Positions 27,167-36,007 of a stretch of DNA of 64,000 nucleotides are shown here, one piece after another (the stretch's first letter is position 1; each line of letters begins with the position of its first letter). Position numbers and translations under genes: made by a program. Origin of the DNA: an uncultured Clostridia bacterium (lineage in GTDB: Bacteria; Bacillota; Clostridia; TANB77; CAG-508); the NCBI GenBank assembly GCA_944390975.1, contig CALXRX010000001.1, positions 1 through 64,000 on the forward strand, read 5' to 3'. A model generated the notes under the pieces. The model was given only the letters and a program-made list of their open reading frames with translations, did not search any database and was not told the origin of the DNA.

Positions 27167-27847
27167 ATGAAAAAGAAAATAAGAATAATTATTAATATTT
27201 TAATGACTATATTTTTTATTACACTAATGGGTTACCATATAACAGGAAACAAAATACATGAATATTTAGGAGTTATTACACTTTTATTAGTCATTATTCA
27301 CAATATATTAAATATTAGATGGTATAAAAGCATAGTAAAAGGAAAATACAATTTTCAAAGAATATTTTTAACAATGATAGACCTATTATTACTAATAGAT
27401 ACCATAGGAATAGCAATTAGTAGTATGATAATTTCATCTGAAGTATTTGAATTTTTAAATATCCAAACAACAATGTTTGGAAGAAGATTACACATGGTTA
27501 CAACCTCATGGGGATTCATACTTATATCTGCACATATTGGTTTACATCTAGGAAGTTTAATAATTAAACTAAAAGATAGATTAAAAAATAGTACATTTGA
27601 ATATGTCTATTACTTTATTTTATTAGCAATTATGTTATTTGGTGGATATAGTTTTATTACAACAAGATTTTGGGAAAATATGTTTTTATTAACTGATTTT
27701 AGTTTTTTTGAATTTGATAAAAGCACAATAATTATTTATTTGGAATATGTTGCAATTCTAATATTTGTAGCTTTTATCATATATGGAATTATCCATATAA
27801 CCAAAAATATAATAAATAAATTTAAGAAGGGAGGAAAAAAGATATGA
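27167..27847 (+). CDS. DUF4405 membrane protein, probable b-type cytochrome
   Basis: 226 residues from ATG 27167 (TTGGAG six bases upstream; the TTG at 27155 belongs to that site). Five to six hydrophobic helices are visible. Histidines fall in or next to helices: GYHITGNKIHEYLG, VIIHNILN and RRLHMVTTSWGF / SAHIGLHLG. This pattern fits DUF4405, a cytochrome-b-like fold that can hold haem and pass electrons across the membrane to flavoproteins. It overlaps the flavodoxin start by 4 bp (ATGA), strong evidence for a shared electron-transfer task. Haem binding is inferred. Confidence 0.8.
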   Translation: MKKKIRIIINILMTIFFITLMGYHITGNKIHEYLGVITLLLVIIHNILNIRWYKSIVKGKYNFQRIFLTMIDLLLLIDTIGIAISSMIISSEVFEFLNIQTTMFGRRLHMVTTSWGFILISAHIGLHLGSLIIKLKDRLKNSTFEYVYYFILLAIMLFGGYSFITTRFWENMFLLTDFSFFEFDKSTIIIYLEYVAILIFVAFIIYGIIHITKNIINKFKKGGKKI

Positions 27848-28545
27848 GTAAAAAAATAGTTGCTCTAATAGTTATTTTATTAATTGTAGTAGTAGGAGTA
27901 GTTGCAACTTTATTATTGCAAGGAAATTCTAATAATGAAAATCAAAGTGAGGAAAATAGAAATTTAATAGCAGAAACAGAAGATACTCAAAACAATGAAA
28001 CAATAAATAATGTAAACACAGAAAGTAATGAAACAGAAACAGATACAGATACAGAAACGGACACACAAAATGGGAAAGCACTAATCGTATATTTTTCACA
28101 AAGTGGAAACACACAAACAGTTGCAAATTTTATACATGAAGCAGTAGGCGGAGATATTGTAAGATTAGAAACAGTAAAAACATATTCAAGCAATTACAAT
28201 GATTTACTAGATGAAGCACAAGAAGAACAAAGAAATAATGCAAGACCAGAATTAAAAACAAAAATAGATAATATAGAAGAATATGACACAATATTTTTAG
28301 GATACCCAAATTGGTGGGGAGATATGCCAATGCCATTATACACATTTTTAGAAGAATATGATTTATCAGGAAAAACAATAGCCCCATTTGTAACAAGTGG
28401 AGGAAGTGGATTTTCAAATACAATAAGAACAATAAGAGAATATGAGCCTAATGCAAATGTTGTAGAAGGATTATCAATTAGTGGTTCATCAGCAGGTAGT
28501 TCACAAGATGAAGTAGAAGAATGGACTAGTAGTCTAGGATTTTAA
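27844..28545 (+). CDS. Membrane-anchored flavodoxin
   Basis: 233 residues. An N-terminal anchor (residues 5-26) is followed by a low-complexity Asn/Glu/Thr linker (ETDTDTETDTQ) and a flavodoxin_4-type domain from residue 79: VYFSQSGNTQTVAN is the FMN phosphate loop, and FLGYPNWWGDMPMPLYTFLE with FVTSGGSGFSNTI forms the isoalloxazine site. By topology the flavodoxin would be outside the cytoplasmic membrane, an unusual location for a normally soluble cytoplasmic protein. It overlaps the DUF4405 gene and has a close paralogue fused in the next gene, suggesting an extracytoplasmic flavin electron route. Confidence 0.88.
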   Translation: MSKKIVALIVILLIVVVGVVATLLLQGNSNNENQSEENRNLIAETEDTQNNETINNVNTESNETETDTDTETDTQNGKALIVYFSQSGNTQTVANFIHEAVGGDIVRLETVKTYSSNYNDLLDEAQEEQRNNARPELKTKIDNIEEYDTIFLGYPNWWGDMPMPLYTFLEEYDLSGKTIAPFVTSGGSGFSNTIRTIREYEPNANVVEGLSISGSSAGSSQDEVEEWTSSLGF

Positions 28546-28556
28546 GGAGATAAGAT

Positions 28557-30005
28557 ATGAGTAAAAAAATAATAACCTTAATCATTTTCATATTAATTAT
28601 ATTAATTGTAGGAATCGCAATATTTTTTATAAATAACAGAAATACACCAAATGCTAATACAGCAACAGAACCTCAAAATATTACAACTGCTGATGATGGA
28701 CTAATACTTGTGCAAGGTGGAACTTTTGAAATGGGAAGTCCAGAAACAGAATTACAAAGAGTAGATGATGAAACAAGGCATAGTGTAACATTAGATAGTT
28801 TTTATATAGGTAGATATGAAGTAACACAAAAAGAATATGAAGAAATAATGGGAGAAAATCCAAGCAACTTTAAAGGAGAAAATTTACCAGTAGAAAGTGT
28901 TACATGGTATGATGCTATTAACTTTTGTAATAAATTAAGTGAAAAACAAGGTCTAACACCAGTTTATACAATAAATGGAGAAAATGTAAGTTGGGATAGG
29001 TCAGCAAATGGATATAGACTACCAACAGAAGCAGAATGGGAATATGCAGCAAGAGCAGGAACAACAACACCATTTAACACAGAAGATTCCATAGGAGCAG
29101 AAGAAGCAAACTTTTATGGGCATTATCCTTATGGAATTGAAGAAAATTATTTCTCACAAGAAAATTTAGAAACAAAGCCAGGAGAATATAGACAAGAAAC
29201 GGCCCAAGTAGGAAGTTTTAGCCCTAACAAATGGGGATTATATGATATACATGGAAATGTAAGAGAATGGTGTTTTGATTACTATGGAGAATATGATTTA
29301 GAAAATACAAATAATCCATCAGGACCAAATGAAGGAACTTTAAGAGTAAATAGAGGTGGTGGATGGAATGATTATGCGAAACACATGAGAAGTAGTTATC
29401 GTGGTTCACAAACACCAGACCAAGCAATGAGTAATACAGGATTTAGAATAGTAAGAAATGCAGAAGAATATACAAATAGCCAAATTATTAGCAATACAAA
29501 CCAAAACAATGCAGAAAATACAAATGGAAAAATGTTAATAGCATATTTTTCATGGAGTGGAAATACTGAAAATGCAGCACAAATGATTCAAGAAAAAACA
29601 GGAGCAGATTTAGTAGAACTTGAATTAGTAAACCCATATTCTTCAAACTATAATCAAGTATTAGATGAAGCTCAAAGAGATTTAAACCAAAATGCAAGAC
29701 CAGAATTGAAAACAAAAATAGAAAATATGGATGAATATTCTACTATAATGATAGGTTATCCAAACTGGTGGGCAACAATACCAATGCCTATTGCAACATT
29801 TTTAGAGGAATATGATTTTAGTGGAAAAACAATTATACCATTTTGTAGTCATGGTGGAGGAGAATTTGGGCAAAGTATTACAGATATATCAAAATTAGCA
29901 CCTAACTCAAAAATAGGCGAAGGATTAAGTATTCATTATTCAGGAGGTTCTAGTTTGTCAAGTGATATTGATGAATGGATTGAAAAAAATAATATAAAAT
30001 TATAA
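28557..30005 (+). CDS. Anchored fusion of a SUMF1/formylglycine-generating-enzyme domain and a flavodoxin
   Basis: 482 residues. An anchor helix at residues 5-26 is followed by a SUMF1/FGE-sulfatase domain of about residues 45-305: GGTFEMGSP, YEVTQKEYEEIMGENPSNF, LPTEAEWEYAARAG, GNVREWCFDYYG, RGGGWND, GFRIVR. The copper-binding Cys pair of true FGE (in the SYxCxxxYC region) is replaced by SSYRGSQ, so formylglycine formation is unlikely. Residues about 325-482 are a second flavodoxin, KMLIAYFSWSGNTENAAQ, IGYPNWWATIPMPIATF, resembling the 27844 product. The domain pair is uncommon and suggests a redox-active extracytoplasmic enzyme. Function unknown. Confidence 0.88.
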   Translation: MSKKIITLIIFILIILIVGIAIFFINNRNTPNANTATEPQNITTADDGLILVQGGTFEMGSPETELQRVDDETRHSVTLDSFYIGRYEVTQKEYEEIMGENPSNFKGENLPVESVTWYDAINFCNKLSEKQGLTPVYTINGENVSWDRSANGYRLPTEAEWEYAARAGTTTPFNTEDSIGAEEANFYGHYPYGIEENYFSQENLETKPGEYRQETAQVGSFSPNKWGLYDIHGNVREWCFDYYGEYDLENTNNPSGPNEGTLRVNRGGGWNDYAKHMRSSYRGSQTPDQAMSNTGFRIVRNAEEYTNSQIISNTNQNNAENTNGKMLIAYFSWSGNTENAAQMIQEKTGADLVELELVNPYSSNYNQVLDEAQRDLNQNARPELKTKIENMDEYSTIMIGYPNWWATIPMPIATFLEEYDFSGKTIIPFCSHGGGEFGQSITDISKLAPNSKIGEGLSIHYSGGSSLSSDIDEWIEKNNIKL

Positions 30006-30024
30006 ATAAAGGAGTGTGTTTAAA

Positions 30025-30759
30025 ATGGAAAAACAAATAGCAGGGAGAAGAGATTTAGGAGATTTTGCACCTAAATTTGCAGAATTAAATGATGATGTAT
30101 TATTTGGAGAAGTGTGGTCAAGGGAGGATAAATTATCTTTAAAAAATAGGTCAATTGTTACAATTACTGCGTTAATTAGTAAAGGAATAGTAGATAGTTC
30201 ATTAAAATATCATTTAGAAACAGCAAAAAATAATGGTATAACAAAAACAGAAATGGTAGAGATATTAACCCATTTGGCATTTTATGCAGGATGGCCAAAT
30301 GCTTGGGCAGCATTTAGAATGGCAAAAGAAGTATATACAGATTATGAAGAAAAAGAAGAACATGGTGGATTCTTTGGAATGGGAGAACCAAATGTAAATT
30401 TTGCAAAATATTTTATTGGAAATTCATATCTAAAACCATTAGCAAAAATGGAAAATATATTTATTGCAAATGTAACATTTGAACCAAAATGTAGAAATAA
30501 TTGGCATATTCACAAAGCAACAAGTGGTGGAGGTCAAATATTAATATGTGTTGAAGGAGAAGGATGGTATCAAGAAGATGGAAAACCAGCACAAAGTTTA
30601 AAACCAGGAGATATTGTAACAATACCAGCAAATGTAAAACATTGGCATGGAGCAAAAAAAGATTCTTGGTTTAGTCATTTAGCAGTAGAAGTACCAGGAG
30701 AAAATACTTCAAATGAATGGTTAGAACCAGTAAGTGATGAAGAATATGATAAATTATAG
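30025..30759 (+). CDS. Carboxymuconolactone decarboxylase-like and cupin two-domain protein (copy 1)
   Basis: 244 residues. Residues 1-110 form a CMD/AhpD-like helical domain (REDKLSLKNRSIVTITALIS, LTHLAFYAGWPNAWAAFRMA), lacking the CxxC of AhpD. Residues 140-235 form a cupin with metal-ligand histidines NNWHIHKATSGGGQ and later KHWHGAKKD. ATG 30025 follows AAAGGAGTG; the GTG at 30016 abuts it. This family is often linked to quinone or thiol redox in gut bacteria; the reaction is not known. A near-identical copy is at 51897. The next gene (FMN reductase) follows after 23 bp. Confidence 0.9.
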   Translation: MEKQIAGRRDLGDFAPKFAELNDDVLFGEVWSREDKLSLKNRSIVTITALISKGIVDSSLKYHLETAKNNGITKTEMVEILTHLAFYAGWPNAWAAFRMAKEVYTDYEEKEEHGGFFGMGEPNVNFAKYFIGNSYLKPLAKMENIFIANVTFEPKCRNNWHIHKATSGGGQILICVEGEGWYQEDGKPAQSLKPGDIVTIPANVKHWHGAKKDSWFSHLAVEVPGENTSNEWLEPVSDEEYDKL

Positions 30760-30782
30760 TTCAGCAAAAAATGGAGGAAGTT

Positions 30783-31313
30783 ATGAAAATAGTAGTATTA
30801 ACAGGAAGCCCACATAAAAAGGGAACTTCAAACACTTTAGTACAAGAATTTGTAAAAGGAGCAACAGAAACAGGTCATGAAGTCGAAGTGATAGACATAG
30901 CAAAATCAAATATACATCCTTGTCTAGGTTGCGAAGCTTGTGGAATGAATGGAAATTGTGTTCAAAAAGATGATGGAAATGAGATATTAAGCAAAATTTT
31001 AAATTCAGAAGCCATTGTTTTTGCAACACCAGTATATTACTTCGGTATGAGTTCACAATTAAAAATAATAATAGATAGATTTTATGCAAGAAATGGAGCA
31101 ATTACAAATAAGCATTTAAAAGCAGCACTTATCACAACTGCATGGAATAATGATAATGTTGTTATGAGTGCAATAGAAAAACATTTTCAAATTATATTTG
31201 ATTACTTGAATTTTGAAAACAGAGGAATGGTATTAGCGAAAGGCTCTGGATATGTAGAAATGATGCCAGATGAATATTATAAACAAGCCTATGAATTAGG
31301 TAAAAATATATAA
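30783..31313 (+). CDS. NADPH-dependent FMN reductase / iron-sulfur flavoprotein-like
   Basis: 176 residues from ATG 30783, with GGAGG four bases upstream; an ATG at 30771 contains that site. VLTGSPHKKGTSNTLVQEF binds FMN phosphate, PCLGCEACGMNGNC provides four cysteines like the family of iron-sulfur flavoproteins, and FATPVYYFGMSSQLK forms the flavin side. It could supply reduced flavin to the anchored flavodoxins, or reduce quinones. The last 33 bases recur at 52622-52654, behind the second CMD-cupin copy, as a deletion scar. Confidence 0.88.
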   Translation: MKIVVLTGSPHKKGTSNTLVQEFVKGATETGHEVEVIDIAKSNIHPCLGCEACGMNGNCVQKDDGNEILSKILNSEAIVFATPVYYFGMSSQLKIIIDRFYARNGAITNKHLKAALITTAWNNDNVVMSAIEKHFQIIFDYLNFENRGMVLAKGSGYVEMMPDEYYKQAYELGKNI

Positions 31314-31325
31314 GGAGTGAGGACA

Positions 31326-32270
31326 ATGACAATAGATTTTCATGCTCATCCAATACCTGAAAATTTTAAAATAGGATTAAAAAATATGGGAATAAATCCA
31401 ATAGAAGATGATGGCTTTCCACTTCCTGATTGGAGTATAACAGAACATTTAGACTTTATGGAAAAAGCCAATATAGACTATACTGTTTTATCTTTGCCAT
31501 CTCCACATATTCATAATGGGAATAATGAAAAATCAAAAAAATATGCAAGATTAATCAATGAAGAATTAAATAATGTAGTAGATAAAAACAAAGATAAAAT
31601 GGGATTTGTAGCTTGTTTACCACTTCCAGATATTGAGGCATCAATAGAAGAAATTAAATATAGTTTTGATGAATTAGGAGCATTAGGAGTAAAAGTTCCA
31701 ACAAATTCAAACAGTGTATATTTAGGAGATAAAAAATTAGATAAAGTATTCAAAGAACTTGATAATAGAAAAGCATTAGTAATCATTCATCCCAATAGAG
31801 CAAGAAAAGTGCCAGATAATGTCATAACAAGTACAACAGCAGCACTATATGAATATCCAACAGACACAACAAGAGCAATACTAAATATGATTGCAAATAA
31901 TACTATGGTAAAATTTCCTAATATAAAATTTATAGTACCGCATACAGGTTCATTCTTGCCATATATGTTACAAAGATATAAAGGTATATCAAATATACTA
32001 GCTTCAAAAGGTATGATGGAAAGTGTAAATGTAGAAGATAATATAAAAAACTTATATTTTGATATAGCAGGAGATCCAGAGCCAATAGCACTTGATATGT
32101 TACTTATGATAGCAGATGAAGAACATATAGTTTTTGGAACAGACTATCCTCATTCTCCTGCTCCAGTAATATTAAATAAGAAAGAGCATTTTGAAAAAAA
32201 TGAAAAATGGAAAACTATTATAAATAAAATTTATACTGAAAATGGGAAAAGACTTTTAAACATATCATAA
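31326..32270 (+). CDS. Amidohydrolase-family decarboxylase/hydrolase (ACMSD-like)
   Basis: 314 residues. Metal-binding motifs of the amidohydrolase_2 group are visible: DFHAHP near the start, IIHPNRAR near residue 155, VPHTGSFLPYM near residue 205, and FGTDYPHSP near residue 280. The ACMSD/gamma-resorcylate decarboxylase branch removes CO2 from aromatic or related acids; the substrate is unknown. ATG 31326 follows AAGGAGTGAGG; the GTG at 31317 is part of that site. Last gene of the redox cluster; a terminator lies at 32341. Confidence 0.88.
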   Translation: MTIDFHAHPIPENFKIGLKNMGINPIEDDGFPLPDWSITEHLDFMEKANIDYTVLSLPSPHIHNGNNEKSKKYARLINEELNNVVDKNKDKMGFVACLPLPDIEASIEEIKYSFDELGALGVKVPTNSNSVYLGDKKLDKVFKELDNRKALVIIHPNRARKVPDNVITSTTAALYEYPTDTTRAILNMIANNTMVKFPNIKFIVPHTGSFLPYMLQRYKGISNILASKGMMESVNVEDNIKNLYFDIAGDPEPIALDMLLMIADEEHIVFGTDYPHSPAPVILNKKEHFEKNEKWKTIINKIYTENGKRLLNIS

Positions 32271-32340
32271 TAGTATTGTTTTAGTTACGTTAATTGATAG
32301 AACTAACAATTAGCACTAAATAAACATCCCCTTTTATTTT

Positions 32341-32391
32341 AAAGAAAATTATTTTGCAATGTCAGTTTAATGTAGAATAATTTTCTTTTTT
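32341..32391 (+). terminator. Terminator of the redox cluster
   Basis: AAAGAAAATTATT (32341-32353) pairs perfectly with AATAATTTTCTTT (32376-32388), followed by TTT. The loop is long (22 bases). Confidence 0.7.
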
Positions 32392-32491
32392 GTGCTATTA
32401 TATAACAAATAGTAATTGCACTAAACTGCTGTCGCAGTGGTCGTTTAAGTCAGTATATAGCTCTGTTGCCATAAATAACCATTGATTTTAG

Positions 32492-32532
32492 TATAACACA
32501 TCCTTTATAATTATGATAGAGGATGTGTTATA
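32492..32532 (+). promoter_or_regulatory. Perfect 13 bp hairpin immediately before the glucanase start codon
   Basis: TATAACACATCCT (32492-32504) pairs with AGGATGTGTTATA (32520-32532), loop 15 bases; ATG follows at 32536. The only SD-like sequence (GAGG, 32519-32522) falls in the right arm, so the hairpin would hide it. Could be a translational control element or a repeat; upstream ACTGC-TGTC-GCAGT at 32427-32440 is another short hairpin. Confidence 0.55.
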
Positions 32533-32535
32533 TTT

Positions 32536-33774
32536 ATGAGATTAATTAAATGCTATGGAAAAAAGCTAATATTAAAAGAACTTAAAAAAAGTTATAACTT
32601 TTTTATTAAGGAAGTAAATATTAATAAAAAAAGTTTGGGATATGGATTAATAAGAGATAAAACCTTATTAGCCAATGACATAGCAAGTATAGCTTCAGTA
32701 GGATATGGTCTAGGAGCATTAATAATTGGAATAGAACATAAATGGATTAGTTATCAAAAAGCTTATGATAGAGTCAATAGAACACTTGATACATTTATCA
32801 ATAATGTAGAAGGCAAAAATGGTTTTTACTATCATTTTGTGAATATGCAAACAGGAAAAAGAGAATGGAATTGTGAAATATCAATAATAGATACAGCAAT
32901 ATTTATATGCGGTGTAATAACAGCAGGGGAATACTTTGGAGGGACTATAAAGAAAAAAGCAGAAATATTATATAAACAAATTAATTGGGAATGGTATAGA
33001 AATAAAGAAACGAATTACTTTTATATGGGATATACTCCTGAAAAAGGGTTTTGGGGACATTGGGATATGTATGCAGAACAATTAATGCTATATGTTTTAG
33101 GTGTAGCTTCACCAACATATCCAATAAACAAAAGTATGTATTATGATTTTAAACGAAAAAAGAAAGACTATAATGATATAGAAGATATAATATATACATA
33201 TTGTGGAACATTATTTACATATCAATTTTCTCATGCATGGATTAATTTTAAGAATATAAAAGATAAAGATGATATTAATTGGTTTGAAAATTCAATTAAG
33301 GCTACAAAAGCTAATAGACAATATTGTATAGATAATAAAGACAAATTTAAAACTTATAATGAAAATTCTTGGGGATTAACGGCTTGTTTATCTCCAAAAG
33401 GATATATAAGTTGTGGAGCAAAACCATGTGATGTAGATTTAGATATAGAAAATGATGGAACTGTAACCCCATGTGGAGCAATAGGTTCAATAGTATTTAC
33501 GCCACGAGAAAGTATAAAAGCAATTGAGAATTACTATAATAATTTTCCTAAATTATGGGGAAAATACGGATTTAAAGATGGTTATAATTTAGAAGGTATC
33601 AAGGAATGGTTTGCAAAAGAATATATTGGAATTGATAAGGGCATAGAACTAATAATGATAGAAAATTATTTAAATGGTACTATATGGAAGTACTTTATGA
33701 AAAATAAATATATTCAAGAAGGACTAAGAATGTTAGAATTTTCAGAAATCAATCAAAAATATAGTCATGTATAA
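32536..33774 (+). CDS. Glycoamylase-domain glycoside hydrolase (GH144-like, probable beta-1,2-glucanase)
   Basis: 412 residues, no signal peptide. The whole protein fits the (alpha/alpha)6 glycoamylase-like domain: VGYGLGALIIGIEHKWIS, WNCEISIIDTAIFICGV, GFWGHWDMYAEQLMLYVLG, FTYQFSHAWINFK, NENSWGLTACLSPKGYISCG, DGTVTPCGAIGSIVFTP, IGIDKGIELIMIENY. In characterised GH144 members this fold cleaves beta-1,2-glucans (sophorooligosaccharides), with acidic residues between these motifs as catalysts. Cytoplasmic location suggests that it acts on imported oligosaccharides. It stands alone, preceded by a striking hairpin and followed by an IS91-type element. Substrate inferred only from family. Confidence 0.82.
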   Translation: MRLIKCYGKKLILKELKKSYNFFIKEVNINKKSLGYGLIRDKTLLANDIASIASVGYGLGALIIGIEHKWISYQKAYDRVNRTLDTFINNVEGKNGFYYHFVNMQTGKREWNCEISIIDTAIFICGVITAGEYFGGTIKKKAEILYKQINWEWYRNKETNYFYMGYTPEKGFWGHWDMYAEQLMLYVLGVASPTYPINKSMYYDFKRKKKDYNDIEDIIYTYCGTLFTYQFSHAWINFKNIKDKDDINWFENSIKATKANRQYCIDNKDKFKTYNENSWGLTACLSPKGYISCGAKPCDVDLDIENDGTVTPCGAIGSIVFTPRESIKAIENYYNNFPKLWGKYGFKDGYNLEGIKEWFAKEYIGIDKGIELIMIENYLNGTIWKYFMKNKYIQEGLRMLEFSEINQKYSHV

Positions 33775-33857
33775 ATTTGCAAAACATAAGAAAACTCTTT
33801 AAAATAGATATTATGTAGATTATGTCTACAAATATTTATTGAAAGGAGTTTTTTCTT

Positions 33858-34742
33858 ATGTGTAACGAGGAAATAATAAAGCATATGGAAGAAGACATGA
33901 CATTTAGAGGTCTAGCAGAAAGAACAAAAAAATCATATATTTGGAGAGTGAGCAAATATATGGAATTTCACAAAGGAAAAGATATAGAAAAATTAACAGA
34001 AGATGATATTAGAGCTTTTCTAAAATATCTAGTAGAAGATTGTAAAAACAAAAGACGAGATATAAACACATATAATAGTGCAATACGATTTATGTATGGT
34101 AGAACTTTAAACAAAGTATTGAATTTAAAGAGAATACCATTATTTAAGATACAAAAGAATAAGCCAGAGGTATTTACCAAAGATGAATTAAAAAGATTTT
34201 TTGAAGCATGTAATGATGGCTTTTATTATTCATTATTGTATAAAGCAATGTTTATGACAGCTTATGGCGGAGGATTAAGATTATCAGAATTATGCAATTT
34301 AAAAATATCGGATATTGATAGTAAAAACATAAGAATATTAGTACGAGAAGGAAAAGAAAGCAAATATAGATATACCTTGCTATCACAAAAAAATCTTGAA
34401 ATATTAAGAGAATATTTTAAAGTATATAGACCAAATCATCCAGAAGGATATTTATTCGTATCTCCGATGACTCATGCTAAATATGGTTTATCAGGACCAG
34501 AGATTGCTTTTCGTAGAATAAGAAAGAAAGCAGGAATCATGAAAAAAGTAACAGTGCATGGATTAAGACATAATTTTGCTACAGATTTAATAGAAAATGG
34601 ATTAGATATATTGCATTTACAAAAATTACTTGGACACTCTGGAATAAGGTCAACAATGGAATATTTGCATTTAGCAAATGTAGAAAGAGATATAGTAAGT
34701 CCATTAGATAGGCTGTATAGGTCAGGTGATGACAATGCCTGA
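33858..34742 (+). CDS. Tyrosine recombinase/integrase of the IS91-type element
   Basis: 294 residues. An N-terminal SAM-like core-binding domain (residues 5-90) is followed by the catalytic domain with R141 in YGGGLRLSELCNLK, then HGLRHNFATDL (H234, R237), LLGHSGIRST and the nucleophile tyrosine in TMEYLHLAN. All RHRH-Y positions are present, so the enzyme could be active. It overlaps the transposase start (TGATGACA-ATG), which indicates coupled translation. In this family of elements the integrase is a helper whose role in rolling-circle transposition is uncertain. Confidence 0.88.
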   Translation: MCNEEIIKHMEEDMTFRGLAERTKKSYIWRVSKYMEFHKGKDIEKLTEDDIRAFLKYLVEDCKNKRRDINTYNSAIRFMYGRTLNKVLNLKRIPLFKIQKNKPEVFTKDELKRFFEACNDGFYYSLLYKAMFMTAYGGGLRLSELCNLKISDIDSKNIRILVREGKESKYRYTLLSQKNLEILREYFKVYRPNHPEGYLFVSPMTHAKYGLSGPEIAFRRIRKKAGIMKKVTVHGLRHNFATDLIENGLDILHLQKLLGHSGIRSTMEYLHLANVERDIVSPLDRLYRSGDDNA

Positions 34743-35850
34743 ACTGCAAAATATACTAGAACAATATGGAAAGCAGTATAAAGAAAAACACAATTTACCG
34801 ATATATGTAAAGAAAACATTAAATGCAATAGAAAAATGTAGAACAGCAGAATTAGGAACACATGAAGATATATGCGACCACTGTGGACATAAACAAATTA
34901 GTTACAACTCTTGTAGAAACAGACATTGCCCTAAATGTCAGACATCAGCAAAAGAAAAATGGATATATAATCAAAAGTTTAATGTATTAAATGTTCAATA
35001 TTTCCATGTAGTATTTACAATACCAGATGTACTAAATAAAGTAGTATATTACAATCAAACAAAAATGTATAATGTACTATTTAAATCGGTATCAGAAACA
35101 TTACAAGAACTAGCAAATGATAAAAAGTACTTAGGAGCACAAATTGGATTTACAACTATACTTCATACTTGGGGACAAAACTTAAAAGACCACCCACATA
35201 TACATTGTATAGTACCAGCTGGAGGACTTGATAGTTTAGGAAAATGGCGAAATAGTAAAAAGAAGTTCTTTATACCAGTAAAAGTATTATCTAAGGTATT
35301 TAGGGGAAAATTCATATACTACATGAAACGAGAAAAACTGGACTACTACAAAGAAATTGAAGAACTAAAAGTTATAGAAGAATTTGATAAATTTATATCA
35401 TCACTTTATGCTAAAGATTGGGTTGTATATTGTAAACCACCATTTAAGAATGCAAATAGTGTTATATAATATTTAGGAAGATATACCCATAGAGTAGCAA
35501 TTTCAAATAGTAGAATACTAAATATAGATAATGGAAAAGTAACTTTTAAATGGCGAGATTATAGAGATAAAAACAAGCTGAAAACAATGATCTTAGATGT
35601 AGACGAATTTATTAGAAGATTCATATTACATATATTGCCACCAAGATTTATGAAAATACGATATTTTGGATTACTGGGAAATAGAAATAAGACAAAAAAA
35701 TTAACACTTTGTAAAACTCTAACTAATACAAAAGTGTTAACTAAAGAAAATATTTCCCCTCTCGAAATACTAAAGAAAGTGTCTGGAAAAGATTTTAATT
35801 TATGTCCAGTTTGTGGAATTGGACATTTAATAAGACCTAGTCCAGCATAA
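34729..35850 (+). pseudogene. IS91-family transposase with internal stop codon
   Basis: The N-terminal part shows the zinc-binding motif CDHCGHKQISYNSCRNRHCP and the HUH metal motif HPHIHCIVPAGGL. At 35467 a TAA replaces what should be GAA (family sequence SVIEYLGRYTHR), and the frame then continues without any other fault to 35850: YLGRYTHRVAIS, and a last zinc motif CPVCGIGHL. The stop separates HUH from the Y2 tyrosines, so a truncated product could not nick DNA. This is a point mutation, distinct from the CGG frameshifts. Confidence 0.88.
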
Positions 35851-35912
35851 TAATTTACAATTTCATACCCTCTTAAAAATTGCCTCTTTATTGGGGAGGG
35901 GGTCTCTATGTC

Positions 35913-35980
35913 TATTTTACTAAAATTTCATATAAATTTCAACTTGTAAATTGATATATTTAGGAAAGTGTAGTAAAATA
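35913..35980. repeat. Inverted repeat TATTTTACTA / TAGTAAAATA behind the IS91-type element
   Basis: TATTTTACTA (35913-35922) and TAGTAAAATA (35971-35980) are perfect 10 bp inverted copies separated by 48 bases. They may mark the oriIS/terIS end of the element or an unrelated hairpin. The rest of 35851-36007 holds no gene; a GC-rich patch (TTGGGGAGGGGG, 35891-35902) is notable. Confidence 0.5.
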
Positions 35981-36007
35981 AGAAAAAAAGAATAAGAGAT
36001 AAAGTTT

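Larger units (their letters stand above)
33789..35980 (+). mobile_element. IS91-type element with tyrosine integrase, decayed
   Basis: Two overlapping genes, a tyrosine recombinase and a Y2 HUH transposase, form the IS91/ISCR-like arrangement seen in Clostridia. Ends are only approximate: the leader has AAAACTCTTT near 33796 and AAAGGAGTTTT near 33842 flanking TGTAGA-TTATG-TCTACA, and downstream there is a TATTTTACTA / TAGTAAAATA inverted repeat ending at 35980. IS91 elements leave no target duplication, so boundaries cannot be fixed from one copy. An in-frame stop codon in the transposase indicates loss of autonomy. Confidence 0.65.

Noticed and set aside
28021-28068. Repetitive ACAGATACAGAAAC-like tract
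   Set aside because: It encodes the Thr/Asp/Glu linker of the anchored flavodoxin; it is not a CRISPR or a regulatory repeat.
27929-28432. Several minus-strand open frames opposite the flavodoxin genes
   Set aside because: Low-complexity Leu/Phe-rich translations created by the Glu/Thr/Asn-rich plus strand; no start signals.
35467-35469. TAA in the transposase as stop-codon readthrough or recoding
   Set aside because: A single GAA to TAA change in a mobile element is best explained as an inactivating mutation; no other gene in the window reads through TAA.
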